Part shown: in pieces, positions 53,914 through 61,468 of the stretch | Numbering within the stretch: position 1 is the stretch's first letter | How the letters are laid out: each line of letters begins with the position of its first letter | Source: Agromyces subbeticus DSM 16689 | GTDB lineage: Bacteria > Actinomycetota > Actinomycetes > Actinomycetales > Microbacteriaceae | NCBI RefSeq assembly: GCF_000421565.1 | Contig: NZ_ATXG01000002.1 | Span: 434,001-498,000, forward strand | Length of the DNA stretch: 64,000 nt | Direction of reading: 5' to 3' | Translations under genes and position numbers: made by a program | The notes under the pieces: model-generated | Told to the model about the DNA's origin: nothing | What the model saw: the letters and a program-made list of their open reading frames with translations, nothing else | Database searches by the model: none

Positions 53914-55389
53914 TCAACCGCTCCGGCCGGCACGGCGGCGAACGCCGTGGGCACGGATCGAAACGGCGGTCGCACCGAGCGCAAGTGCGGCCAGCGCCCA
54001 CCAGAACTGGCTTTCGACGGCTGTGCCGGTGGCAGGAAGCTGGCGCGAGAGCTTCAGCGGATGCGGGGCCATCGTCCAGGGGCCGAGCCCGAAGGCGTTC
54101 GCGGCCGCCACTTCGACGGTGTAAGTGCGGCCGGTCTCGAGGCCGTCGATCACCGTCGTGCGTGCATCGGCAGCGAGTGTCAGCGTTCTGACGACGTGCC
54201 CGGCGTCGCCCCGCACCTGCACGATCATCGACTCGATCGTCGACGCGGTCGCCGCAGTTTCGTGCGCCGCCGGTTCCTTCCATGCGACGTCGATGCTGGC
54301 ATCGCCGACGGATGCCATCACATCGCGAACGGGCCCTGGCGTTCCGGTGCTCGCACCCACGAGCACTTGACCGGTTGCGTTGTCGAAGCCCACCGAGCGG
54401 CCGACGTAGAAGACGTTGCCGCTGTTGAAGTACTCGTGGTTCGTGTCGGTGTAGAGGCCGACGGCGCGATCGGCGAGCGCCACCGTACGCGACCAGAACG
54501 GCGCCTCGCCCGGCTTGGCGAACCCGATGACGGTGCCCGCGTTCACATCGGCGAGGTGAATCGTGCTCGGAGCACTCGGCCACGGTGATGGTGAGGGCAG
54601 GGGAGTGGTCCAGGGCCCGAACTGGGAGCCCATGAGCACCGCGGAGCGCTCACCCGAGTCGAGGGTCGTCTTCAGGCACTTCGTCTGATCGACGATCGTC
54701 CAGCACGTCTCGACAGGTTTCTCGTAGATCGCCGCGCCATCCGGATAGGTCGATCCGGTGTTCTGCGCCTGCAGAACCGTCATGGGGGAGCCGGAGAGCG
54801 ACGGCCTTCCCAACTCCAGTGTGCCGCCCTCTTCGCCGAGGGTGATCGTGTGTCCATGAGCAGCCTCTCCCTCGAGCTGCGCGATCGCCGAGTACCAGTG
54901 GTACTGCGGATCTGTCGCGCTCGGGTAGATGTTCTCGCCCTGACTCACCCCGAGGATCCCGTCGAGGTGCAGGTTTCCGCCGAGGCAGAACTCGGTGCTG
55001 CAGGAGGTCGCGTAGACGAACGGGATCTCGGCCGGTGTCGTGAGGTCGCCGATCGCGACGCGTGCGAGGGCGATCGTGCCGGTGATATCGGTCCCGTCAT
55101 ATGACGGGTCTGCCGCCACATCGGTGATCGTCGGCTGCGGGCTCGCGTCCGCGAGCCGACCGGGATTCACGACGAGCCCCTGCGACCCGGTGTCGAGCAT
55201 GACCGACAATCCGATTCCGCCGATCTCGATCTCCACGACCGGCAGGAACGTGCCGTCTTCGAAATACCGGATCTCGATCGGCACCGAGGCCGGTGCCGCC
55301 ACCGCCGGCCCGGGCGACGTGGTGATGCCTGCGGCAGCGGTGATTCCGATCGCTGCGATCACCCAGACGCCCCATCGTGTTCGCTGCAT
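53914..55389 (-). CDS. Secreted LPxTG-anchored aspartic-protease-like protein
   Basis: 491 residues. A signal peptide is at about 1-33 (basic MQRTR, hydrophobic core, AAP cut). Two lobes each carry an aspartic-protease-type catalytic motif: D66-T-G-S in lobe 1 and D244-S-G-E in lobe 2. Cys130/Cys135 and Cys229/Cys238 could form disulfides. A fibronectin-III-like domain follows (about 365-445), then L451-P-A-T-G455, a hydrophobic helix and a basic tail, a full sortase anchor. It is probably on the wall surface as a peptidase or a pseudo-peptidase. ATG 55389 was chosen because the signal peptide begins there; no sortase gene is in the window. Confidence 0.75.
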   Translation of the reverse strand: MQRTRWGVWVIAAIGITAAAGITTSPGPAVAAPASVPIEIRYFEDGTFLPVVEIEIGGIGLSVMLDTGSQGLVVNPGRLADASPQPTITDVAADPSYDGTDITGTIALARVAIGDLTTPAEIPFVYATSCSTEFCLGGNLHLDGILGVSQGENIYPSATDPQYHWYSAIAQLEGEAAHGHTITLGEEGGTLELGRPSLSGSPMTVLQAQNTGSTYPDGAAIYEKPVETCWTIVDQTKCLKTTLDSGERSAVLMGSQFGPWTTPLPSPSPWPSAPSTIHLADVNAGTVIGFAKPGEAPFWSRTVALADRAVGLYTDTNHEYFNSGNVFYVGRSVGFDNATGQVLVGASTGTPGPVRDVMASVGDASIDVAWKEPAAHETAATASTIESMIVQVRGDAGHVVRTLTLAADARTTVIDGLETGRTYTVEVAAANAFGLGPWTMAPHPLKLSRQLPATGTAVESQFWWALAALALGATAVSIRAHGVRRRAGRSG

Positions 55390-55592
55390 CCGCTCAGTTC
55401 CCTTCGTCGTCGACAATTCGAGACGTGACAGGGTCGGGGTGTGTCGCGCGAGTCGATCGTATCGAGCCTCATGCCCACGCGCGGGAGGCGTGCGTGCGAC
55501 TCGTCTTTCCCTGGTGAGAGCAGGGGAGTCGTGCGACCATAGCTTCACGCAGCGTGCTGCGCTCTCCGACTTGGCAGGAGTGACCAGAGGAG
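55390..55592. other. Divergent region between the aspartic-protease-like and M23-like genes
   Basis: 203 bp with no gene; it must hold two promoters. No clear operator or hairpin was recognised. Confidence 0.4.
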
Positions 55593-56273
55593 ATGACCAG
55601 ACCTGTCGTGCTCTCCCTGCCGTTCGAGGGGCTCTGGGTGGTTCAGAACAGTCCGGCCCGACGTGTTCCCAGTCATGGAGTCGACATCTTCGGCGAACGC
55701 TTCGCGATCGACTTCGTGGCTGTGGATCGCCTCGGCCGCACCGGCAGATCTCGGGACTGGCGAACAGTTCTCGCAGCAGAACCGCCGGATCGGTTCTTCG
55801 GATTCGGACGACCAGTGCTTGCGCCGGCGGATGGTGTCGTCGTCGATGTGCACGACGGTGAGTTCGACCATGCAGGTCGACGATCGCAGCTGTCGCTAAT
55901 TCCGTACATGCTCGGTCAGGCGAAACGCCTTCGGCAGGGAGTGCACGCGGTCGCCGGAAACTCCCTGACGATCGCTCTCAGCGACGGAAGCGGATTCGCG
56001 GCCCTTGCTCATCTGCAGCGAGAGTCGATGCGCGTTGCCGTCGGCGATGCGGTACGGGCCGGGGAGGAGATCGCAAAGTGTGGAAACTCCGGAAACTCCA
56101 CTGAGCCGCATCTGCACATGCAAGTCATGGACTCTGCCGACTTCTCGATCGCGCGCGGAGTCCCGCTTGCGTTTCGAAACTTTCGGGAGCGGTCTCGAGG
56201 TGGGCCAGAATTCGTCGTCAGGTCCGTCGGAGTTCCGGCCGAAGGTGCGATCGTCGAGTCGCTTGCGACGTAG
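55593..56273 (+). CDS. M23 (LytM-like) peptidase family protein without signal peptide
   Basis: 226 residues. The LytM signature has HGVD (28-31) at the start of the fold, a GDAVRAGEEIAKCGNSGNS strand and EPHLHMQ as the last HxH pair. The domain would be a zinc peptidase of the glycyl/peptidoglycan type. There is no signal peptide or lipobox, and the sequence opens at once with VVLSLPFEGLW, so it may be intracellular, exported by other means or non-peptidase. Codon use looks less GC-extreme than its neighbours. agaggag lies directly before the ATG. Confidence 0.7.
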   Translation: MTRPVVLSLPFEGLWVVQNSPARRVPSHGVDIFGERFAIDFVAVDRLGRTGRSRDWRTVLAAEPPDRFFGFGRPVLAPADGVVVDVHDGEFDHAGRRSQLSLIPYMLGQAKRLRQGVHAVAGNSLTIALSDGSGFAALAHLQRESMRVAVGDAVRAGEEIAKCGNSGNSTEPHLHMQVMDSADFSIARGVPLAFRNFRERSRGGPEFVVRSVGVPAEGAIVESLAT

Positions 56274-56592
56274 AGGCGGTTGGCTTCGTCGATACTGAGC
56301 GACGCCCCGTGAAATTCGCGCAAGGCGTGACGAGCGGGATCAGAGGAAGAAATGCTTTGCGCCGATAATGCACATTATGTCGGAATCGACAATAAGCACA
56401 GGTCAGATCTTGCACTTTGTTGAAACAACGCCAGCGACTCCTCCTCCCCTCTTTCTCCTGCCTGATCAGCGGGAGCGCGATTAGCTAGGTGCTTGGCAAG
56501 GCGGCACGGTGGCTCCCGTCGCGTCCACCTGCAGCATCACTGTTTAGCCTTCTGATCCGCCGTTTCAGCGGGGACGTTCGGGGCGGCTGGGC
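56274..56592. other. Lower-GC intergenic region
   Basis: 319 bp. The 56340-56450 part is AT-richer than anything else in the window and contains the dyad ataatg-ca-cattat (56365-56378). No long ORF with good coding character is seen; short frames do not look like genes. It is convergent space between the M23-like and AHSA1 genes and may be a remnant of transferred DNA. Confidence 0.5.
56365..56378. repeat. AT-rich palindrome
   Basis: ataatg-ca-cattat, 6-bp perfect arms, flanked by ccg and cgg. It resembles metal-regulator operators in shape but lies between convergent genes, so its role is unclear. Confidence 0.45.
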
Positions 56593-57087
56593 TCACACGT
56601 AGATCGCGACGAGCTTGTCGAGGGACTCCTCGAGGCCCTTCTTCGAGAGCGCGAGCTGCTCGGGATCGATGTAGCCGAGTTCGGTGACGGTGAGTCGAGT
56701 CGCGTCGTCGCCGACCGACTCGAATGTGATGACGTGCCGCACGTCACGCGGGATGCCCGCTGCCCCGATGGTCGCGGGGTCGATCGTCGCGCCGTGCTCG
56801 TCGGCGATGTTGTGAATGAACTCGAGGCGGTGCGGTGCGTCGACGAGCGTGTACGCCCAGGTGCTGTATAGCGCCGGGAACCCCCAGTCGGGGGCACTCA
56901 TACACACGAGGGACGTGCCGCCGACGCGCACGTCGAGCTCGGCGACTGTGCAGGTGAAGCCGTTCGGGCCCCACCAGCGAAGCACGCGATCGGGTTCGGT
57001 CCACGACTTCCACGCCGCCTCGATGGGGGCGGGGATGTCGCGGCTCACGACGAGATCGTGCGTCTCGTGCTGGGACGTGTCGTTCAT
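56593..57087 (-). CDS. SRPBCC/AHSA1 family protein
   Basis: 164 residues of the Activator-of-Hsp90-homologue-1-like START fold: IPAPIEAAWKSWTEPDRVLRWWGPNGF at the start, then RVGGTSLVCM and THLTVTELGY-like strands. Such proteins bind hydrophobic ligands; none is known here. GGAGGAGCC precedes the ATG at 57087. It is divergent from an HxlR regulator with two dyads in the 103-bp gap, an arrangement common for AHSA1 genes. Confidence 0.87.
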   Translation of the reverse strand: MNDTSQHETHDLVVSRDIPAPIEAAWKSWTEPDRVLRWWGPNGFTCTVAELDVRVGGTSLVCMSAPDWGFPALYSTWAYTLVDAPHRLEFIHNIADEHGATIDPATIGAAGIPRDVRHVITFESVGDDATRLTVTELGYIDPEQLALSKKGLEESLDKLVAIYV

Positions 57088-57130
57088 CGTGGCTCCTCCG
57101 CTGCAGGCCGCCGCAGCGGCATCCTTTTCA

Positions 57131-57145
57131 CTTCGATGATCGAAG
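57131..57145. promoter_or_regulatory. Candidate HxlR operator 1
   Basis: cttcgat-g-atcgaag, perfect 7-bp arms around one base, in the AHSA1-hxlR divergent gap. Confidence 0.55.
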
Positions 57146-57159
57146 CGTAGTTCACTACG
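57146..57159. promoter_or_regulatory. Candidate HxlR operator 2
   Basis: cgtag-ttca-ctacg, perfect 5-bp arms, directly adjacent to operator 1 and 20 bp before the hxlR -10. Confidence 0.45.
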
Positions 57160-57178
57160 ATGACCAAAGTCAATGCCG

Positions 57179-57184
57179 TAGACT
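57179..57184 (+). promoter_or_regulatory. -10 element of the hxlR gene, leaderless type
   Basis: TAGACT ends 6 nt before ATG 57191. Confidence 0.5.
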
Positions 57185-57190
57185 CGACGC

Positions 57191-57664
57191 ATGAAGCGAG
57201 CTGAAGGGCGGTCGACCTGCCCCACCAACTTCACCGTGGAGACCTTCGGCGACAGCTGGTCGCTGCTGATCATGCGCGACCTGCTCACACTCGGCAAGCA
57301 CACCTTCGGGGAGTTCCTTCGGTCCGAGGAGCGCATCGGTCCGAGCGTGCTCGCCGACCGCCTCGCCCGACTCGAGCGCAGCGGAATCATTGTGCGCACC
57401 CCGAGCGAGACGGATGCCCGCAAGGTCACCTACTCGGCGACTGAGCGCGGCATCGCGGCGATCCCGCTCTTGTACGAGGCGGCGCGATGGGGCATGGGCG
57501 GCGTTCCCATCGAGGAGGACGATCCGTGGGAGGCGGTCATGGCGATGGACCGCCACGACGTGCTCGACGCGTGGCAGCAGGCCGTGCGCGAGGGTGGTTC
57601 GCTCCTCGGAGGCGCGGAGAGCGCGTTCGCGCGGCTGAGCGCCAGGGCACGCGCGGTCGTCTGA
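57191..57664 (+). CDS. HxlR family transcriptional regulator
   Basis: 157 residues. The winged helix has the HxlR opening CPTNFTVETFGDSWSLLIMRDL, FGEFLRSEERIGPSVLADRLARLE and the wing GIIVRTPSETDARKVTYSAT. One Cys (C10) is present at the redox/aldehyde-sensing position of HxlR proteins. Its likely targets are itself and the divergent AHSA1 gene. A partial copy of its 3' end lies just after the stop. Confidence 0.9.
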   Translation: MKRAEGRSTCPTNFTVETFGDSWSLLIMRDLLTLGKHTFGEFLRSEERIGPSVLADRLARLERSGIIVRTPSETDARKVTYSATERGIAAIPLLYEAARWGMGGVPIEEDDPWEAVMAMDRHDVLDAWQQAVREGGSLLGGAESAFARLSARARAVV

Positions 57665-57714
57665 CGGCGACGCATCGCGGCGGAGCGCCAGCGCGCGGTC
57701 GCGTGACGGCGACG
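57641..57714. repeat. Imperfect direct repeat at the hxlR 3' end
   Basis: The 32-bp tail of hxlR with its stop (57641-57672) is nearly repeated, minus four bases, at 57687-57714 (gccag, cgcgcggtcg, tgacggcgacg shared). It looks like a short tandem duplication. Confidence 0.5.
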
Positions 57715-57865
57715 GTGGAGGTTTCCGGGCGCACATAAGCGGCGAACCAAATGGAAATCCGCGGTGGAGGTGCAGCGTCGGGGGCCGGGTGCGCGAACGA
57801 CGTTCGTGGCAGGCGTCGTGGATTGGTCCGGCGAGCACGCTCCCCACGAAGCTGACATTGCGGGC

Positions 57866-58921
57866 CTACCTGTCATCGCACAGGGACTCACGCGCACGGA
57901 ACTGTTCACCGCGGGCAGCCTGGTCGTGGTCGGGAATGTGGGGCCGTCCTGCCAGTCCGCTCGTGATCATCTCGACATACTCGACCAGGGTTTCCGGACC
58001 GGGCGCGTTGTTTGGATTGACCTCCGCGAGAACGATCCCCGCGAAGAGGTCACTGTTCGTGAAGATGCGCAGACTTTCGACGACCTCCGCAATGGTGAGG
58101 CCCCATGGCTCGTGATCTGGATTGGGCATGTTCGCGATGGGCATGTGCATATGGGAAAGTACGTCGACGTCGAAATGAACGACGAAGCGACGGCCCGCTC
58201 GCTCGATCTCGCTCAGCGCAGCATGCGCTGCGGAGGCGACATCCTGATGGATCAAGCCGGCTGGAAACCGCTTCAGTTGGAGTTGAGCCGACAGCACGTC
58301 CTCGAGGTCATGTGAACGGTCTGGAATGGCATCACCGTAGAGGACGACCTCGTGCGGATGAAGTACGGCGCCGCCGCCCCAGATGGATGTCAGTTGCGGG
58401 TCACTTCCGGGTATCGCAAGCATGTGTGCGAGCCCCATCGCATCAAGGTTTCCGTACTCGGTGCGGCCAGGTGTGTAGAGGTCTGGACCGCCGTCGAAGT
58501 ACAGCAACGCGCACGGTTGTCCAGATTGTTGGAAGCCGGCGACGACGCCCATCGTCACCGTGCAATCACCGCCGATGACGAGTGGCCGCGCTTCTGTCTC
58601 GAGAATGTGGGTGATGGCTGAAGTCGTCTCCGAGGCCACCCTTGCGACCTCCGCCATATTCTGCCCGTCAGGGTGTGCTGGATCAGGCTGCCAACGGGAA
58701 CCAGCCGTGTCACCGTGATCGACCACACGGTCGCCACCGGCAACCAAACGCCTCACAAGGCCCGCGGCGCGAATCGCGGCCGGGGCCAAGTCCATCCCCG
58801 GCGTATGGCCACCTGCGCTGGATGGTACGCCGATCACGCCCCAGCGCCGCGCTGAGCGGTCCGAACCACGCGAAGGAGTCCTCTCGAGGTATTCGGCCGA
58901 GTGGATGTCGGCGTCAACCAT
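57866..58921 (-). CDS. Arginase-family protein with altered metal ligands
   Basis: 351 residues of ureohydrolase fold. The metal motifs can be aligned: GGDH reads GGDC (117-120), DAHxD reads DGGPD (143-147) and SxDxD reads HFDVDVLS (D251, D253). Thus two of the His ligands of arginase/agmatinase are replaced by Cys and Gly, so a normal binuclear manganese site is unlikely. It may have another metal arrangement, another activity or none. It shares 8 bp with the upstream GNAT gene, so they are cotranscribed. Confidence 0.72.
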   Translation of the reverse strand: MVDADIHSAEYLERTPSRGSDRSARRWGVIGVPSSAGGHTPGMDLAPAAIRAAGLVRRLVAGGDRVVDHGDTAGSRWQPDPAHPDGQNMAEVARVASETTSAITHILETEARPLVIGGDCTVTMGVVAGFQQSGQPCALLYFDGGPDLYTPGRTEYGNLDAMGLAHMLAIPGSDPQLTSIWGGGAVLHPHEVVLYGDAIPDRSHDLEDVLSAQLQLKRFPAGLIHQDVASAAHAALSEIERAGRRFVVHFDVDVLSHMHMPIANMPNPDHEPWGLTIAEVVESLRIFTNSDLFAGIVLAEVNPNNAPGPETLVEYVEMITSGLAGRPHIPDHDQAARGEQFRARESLCDDR

Positions 58922-59495
58922 GGCGCGGTGCGATGGTCTTGCGCATCACGGTCTTGCTCTTGCCGATGTGACGCTCGAACGTGAATCCAGCTTTCTCGAA
59001 CATGGCCCTCGTGCCGTTGTGAAGGAACGAGGACGACGTCTTCTTGCCCGGGGTGAGCTCGTTGGGAAATGAGACCACCTCGCCTCCACCGGCCTCCGCG
59101 ATCAAGTCCAGTGCGCCGTCGAGCGCCTCTCGTGCCGCTCCCGATCGTCGGTGGTCGCGGTCGACGAAGAAGCACGTGATGCGCCACGGCGCCGGGTTGG
59201 TCTCACCCGCGTCGTACTGCTTGCGGTGGTAGATGTTCGGCAACTCGACCGGGCTGCCGTACTCGCACCATGCGATCGCATCGTCACCATCGAAGACGAG
59301 CGCGGCGTGCGCAATGCCCTCCCCCACGAGTCGCTGCTTGAACGTCGCCCGGTCGTACTCATCCTTGACGGTGTGCTCCGAGTCGTCATGGAAATACGAG
59401 CAGTAGCACCCGCCCCAGACTCCGTTGTGCTTCTGCGCGAGCGCCAGCCACGCCGGGAAGGTCTCGGGAGTGAGCGGCTTGATCACGTGCGCCAT
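58914..59495 (-). CDS. GNAT family N-acetyltransferase
   Basis: 193 residues with a GNAT fold: IYHRKQYDAGETN then ITCFFVDRDHRRSGAAREALDGALD (acetyl-CoA motif A, RxxGxA form), and FLHNGTRAMFEKAGF. It acetylates an amine of unknown identity. The C-terminal end and the start of the arginase-like gene overlap by 8 bp; a paired role (for example acylation and hydrolysis of a guanidino compound) is conceivable but unproved. Confidence 0.78.
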   Translation of the reverse strand: MAHVIKPLTPETFPAWLALAQKHNGVWGGCYCSYFHDDSEHTVKDEYDRATFKQRLVGEGIAHAALVFDGDDAIAWCEYGSPVELPNIYHRKQYDAGETNPAPWRITCFFVDRDHRRSGAAREALDGALDLIAEAGGGEVVSFPNELTPGKKTSSSFLHNGTRAMFEKAGFTFERHIGKSKTVMRKTIAPRHG

Positions 59496-59637
59496 GGCAG
59501 CCTCCTCGCATCGGTGCTGCCAGTCTGCCGACTCGCTCCGGCTTTCGACAAGGCCAGTACGGCCGCATGCAGGGCCATTCTTGAACTACGCGGCCGCCGG
59601 ATGTCGCGGATTCCCTGTGCTCTTCGATACCGCTCGG

Positions 59638-59643
59638 TAGCAT
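59638..59643 (+). promoter_or_regulatory. -10 element of the VOC gene, leaderless type
   Basis: TAGCAT ends 7 nt before ATG 59651 and overlaps an earlier ATG. Confidence 0.45.
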
Positions 59644-59650
59644 GCATCCC

Positions 59651-60088
59651 ATGGTCATCAAACTCGAGAACGTCGGCATCGCAGTTCGCGACCTCGACGC
59701 GACGATCTCCTTCTTCACGGATCTCGGCCTCACTGTCGTCGGCCGTGACACGGTCAGTGGAGAGTGGACCGACACCGCCGTCGGTCTCGATGGCAATCAC
59801 GCCCGCATCGCGATGCTCCAAACGCCCGACGGTGAGGGGCGTCTCGAACTCTTCGAGTACATCCACCCCGAGGCGATCGAGACGGAACCGACTCGTCCCA
59901 ACGAGATCGGCATGCACCGGGTCGCCTTCTCGGTCGATGACATCGACGAAGCCCTCGTGATTGCTGCGAAGCACGGATGCCACCCGCTTCGCGGCATCGC
60001 GACCTACGAAGACGTCTACAAGCTCACGTACCTACGGGGCCCCAGCGGCATCCTCGTGATGCTCGCCCAAGAGTTGAAGAAGAACTGA
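59651..60088 (+). CDS. VOC family protein (glyoxalase/bleomycin-resistance-like)
   Basis: 145 residues with two beta-alpha-beta-beta-beta units: MVIKLENVGIAVRDLDATISFF and GMHRVAFSVDDIDEAL, ending YLRGPSGILVMLAQE. Metal-site residues His/Glu are partly present, so a metalloenzyme role (dioxygenase, isomerase) or a binding protein are both possible. Start 59651 was chosen because TAGCAT covers the first ATG at 59642. Confidence 0.87.
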   Translation: MVIKLENVGIAVRDLDATISFFTDLGLTVVGRDTVSGEWTDTAVGLDGNHARIAMLQTPDGEGRLELFEYIHPEAIETEPTRPNEIGMHRVAFSVDDIDEALVIAAKHGCHPLRGIATYEDVYKLTYLRGPSGILVMLAQELKKN

Positions 60089-60108
60089 GGGCACTCCCCC
60101 GCAGCCTG

Positions 60109-60150
60109 CGCAGGAGTTCTGAGACCGACGTCAGCCTCAGAACCCCTGCG
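60109..60150. terminator. Hairpin between VOC and patatin genes
   Basis: A 14-bp stem (cgcagg, gttctgag and complements; one a-c mismatch) with a 12-nt loop lies between the convergent genes. No T-tract follows. Confidence 0.55.
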
Positions 60151-60168
60151 TTGGCGGCTTTGCCGTCG

Positions 60169-61110
60169 TCAGCGCCAGAATTCGGCGAGACGCGCGGCGC
60201 GGGTGCTGCCCTCGTCGTATCCAGCTCGAGCAGCGGCCGGACGTAACGAGTAGTCCATCGCGTTCGCTCCGAACAAATGTTCGATGCTGGCGGCAGGGAA
60301 GATCGTCTCGACGCCGCTGCCGCTTGCACGGAGCTCGGCTATCTGTGTCGCGAGGTGCGTGCCCCACGACGCGGGCGTCAGCGTTCTCCCGCCGAACGGC
60401 GCGAGCACGAGCACGCGCGCGTATCCCGCCGCCAGATCCGCATTCTCGGCGTTGGATCGGAAGCCGCCGTCGAGGTAGAGATGGTCACCGATCCTGAATG
60501 GATGTCCGCTGGCGCAGCTTGCTGCGACGGCATCCACGAGGTCGACCCCGCTGTGGCTGCCGAATACGACGGGTTCGCCGGTGCCGGCGTCGATCGCGGT
60601 CACGAGGATGCGTCGTTGCGGCCACTGCGCGTCGGGCAGCCGTGAGGCGACCGTGGCACTCCACCGCGCATGCCACGAGCCATCCGATGCGGCATCGATG
60701 TCGAGTGCCGCCGAGCCGAGTCTGCGACGAAGATCAGCCTGGTCGTCGGACGCGGCGATGATCGTGTTCATCCGCTCCAGGTGTTCCATCACCGGCCTGG
60801 CCGAAGCGCGTCCACGGTCGGTTCCGACCGGGTCGGCTGGTTGCAGAGGTGCAGCGGCGAGGATGGCGGCGAACAACTCGGCTGGAGTCGCACCGGCGAG
60901 CTGGGCTGCCGCCGTCGAGCCGGCTGACGTACCGATCGTGAGGTCGGCAGTGGTCACGTCGAGCCCTGCATCGAACAGACCAGCGATGACGCCGATCAGC
61001 CAGGCGTTGCCCGTCGATCCGCCGCCGCCGAGTACCAAGGCCGTACGGGAGGAGTGTTCCGCGACATCACGGGAGGTCGTCGGCGGAAGGTCGTGCAGTG
61101 ATTGATTCAT
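60169..61110 (-). CDS. Patatin-like phospholipase
   Basis: 313 residues. The oxyanion loop is LGGGGSTGNAW, the nucleophile Ser62 is in GTSAG and the catalytic Asp in LYLDGGFRS. The complete dyad indicates a lipid acyl hydrolase. No signal peptide is seen. A good LexA-like palindrome lies inside the gene near its 3' end. Confidence 0.88.
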   Translation of the reverse strand: MNQSLHDLPPTTSRDVAEHSSRTALVLGGGGSTGNAWLIGVIAGLFDAGLDVTTADLTIGTSAGSTAAAQLAGATPAELFAAILAAAPLQPADPVGTDRGRASARPVMEHLERMNTIIAASDDQADLRRRLGSAALDIDAASDGSWHARWSATVASRLPDAQWPQRRILVTAIDAGTGEPVVFGSHSGVDLVDAVAASCASGHPFRIGDHLYLDGGFRSNAENADLAAGYARVLVLAPFGGRTLTPASWGTHLATQIAELRASGSGVETIFPAASIEHLFGANAMDYSLRPAAARAGYDEGSTRAARLAEFWR

Positions 61111-61250
61111 CGTCGTAGCTTTCTGAGAGTGCGTCGGCGCTCCCCGCGACGCTACGTCAGTCGCGCGATCGTGAACTCGAAGGAGCGCCCGGAATGGACA
61201 GTGCGTGCATCGGGCTCACCTCCTCGAATCGTGTCACGTTCGCGAGAAGC
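61111..61250. other. Gap between the patatin start and the small Zn-ribbon gene
   Basis: 140 bp with no gene recognised. It must hold the patatin promoter; no clear operator is seen. Confidence 0.4.
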
Positions 61251-61442
61251 CTACCGGCTCGTGTTCGTCGAGCACCACGCCGCATTCTGCAGCTCGACAC
61301 GTCGCGTGCCGCAGACGACGCATTGCGCGTATCGCACCTCGCCGTCAGACGTGGCGTGCCTGGATTCGACCCGCCAGATGTGTTCCGGATCGGCGTTCGC
61401 GTCGGCTGAACGGTGGTTCTTCGGCGTGCAGGCTGTCGTCAT
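61251..61442 (-). CDS. Small zinc-ribbon-like protein
   Basis: 63 residues, ATG start at 61442 (GTG 61451 also possible). The phrases HIWRVESRHATSDG, VRYAQCVVCGTRRVELQ and the C-x2-C knuckle resemble short actinobacterial hypothetical proteins. With C5 and C57 it may hold one zinc. It lies divergently before the CGNR gene. No function is known. Confidence 0.6.
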   Translation of the reverse strand: MTTACTPKNHRSADANADPEHIWRVESRHATSDGEVRYAQCVVCGTRRVELQNAAWCSTNTSR

Positions 61443-61468
61443 GCATTCCACAATGATGTAATGCTCTT

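Noticed and set aside
56218-56415. Small minus-strand frame of 65 codons with a CxxC
   Set aside because: It overlaps the M23-like gene end and the low-GC gap, has no ribosome site and no family resemblance.
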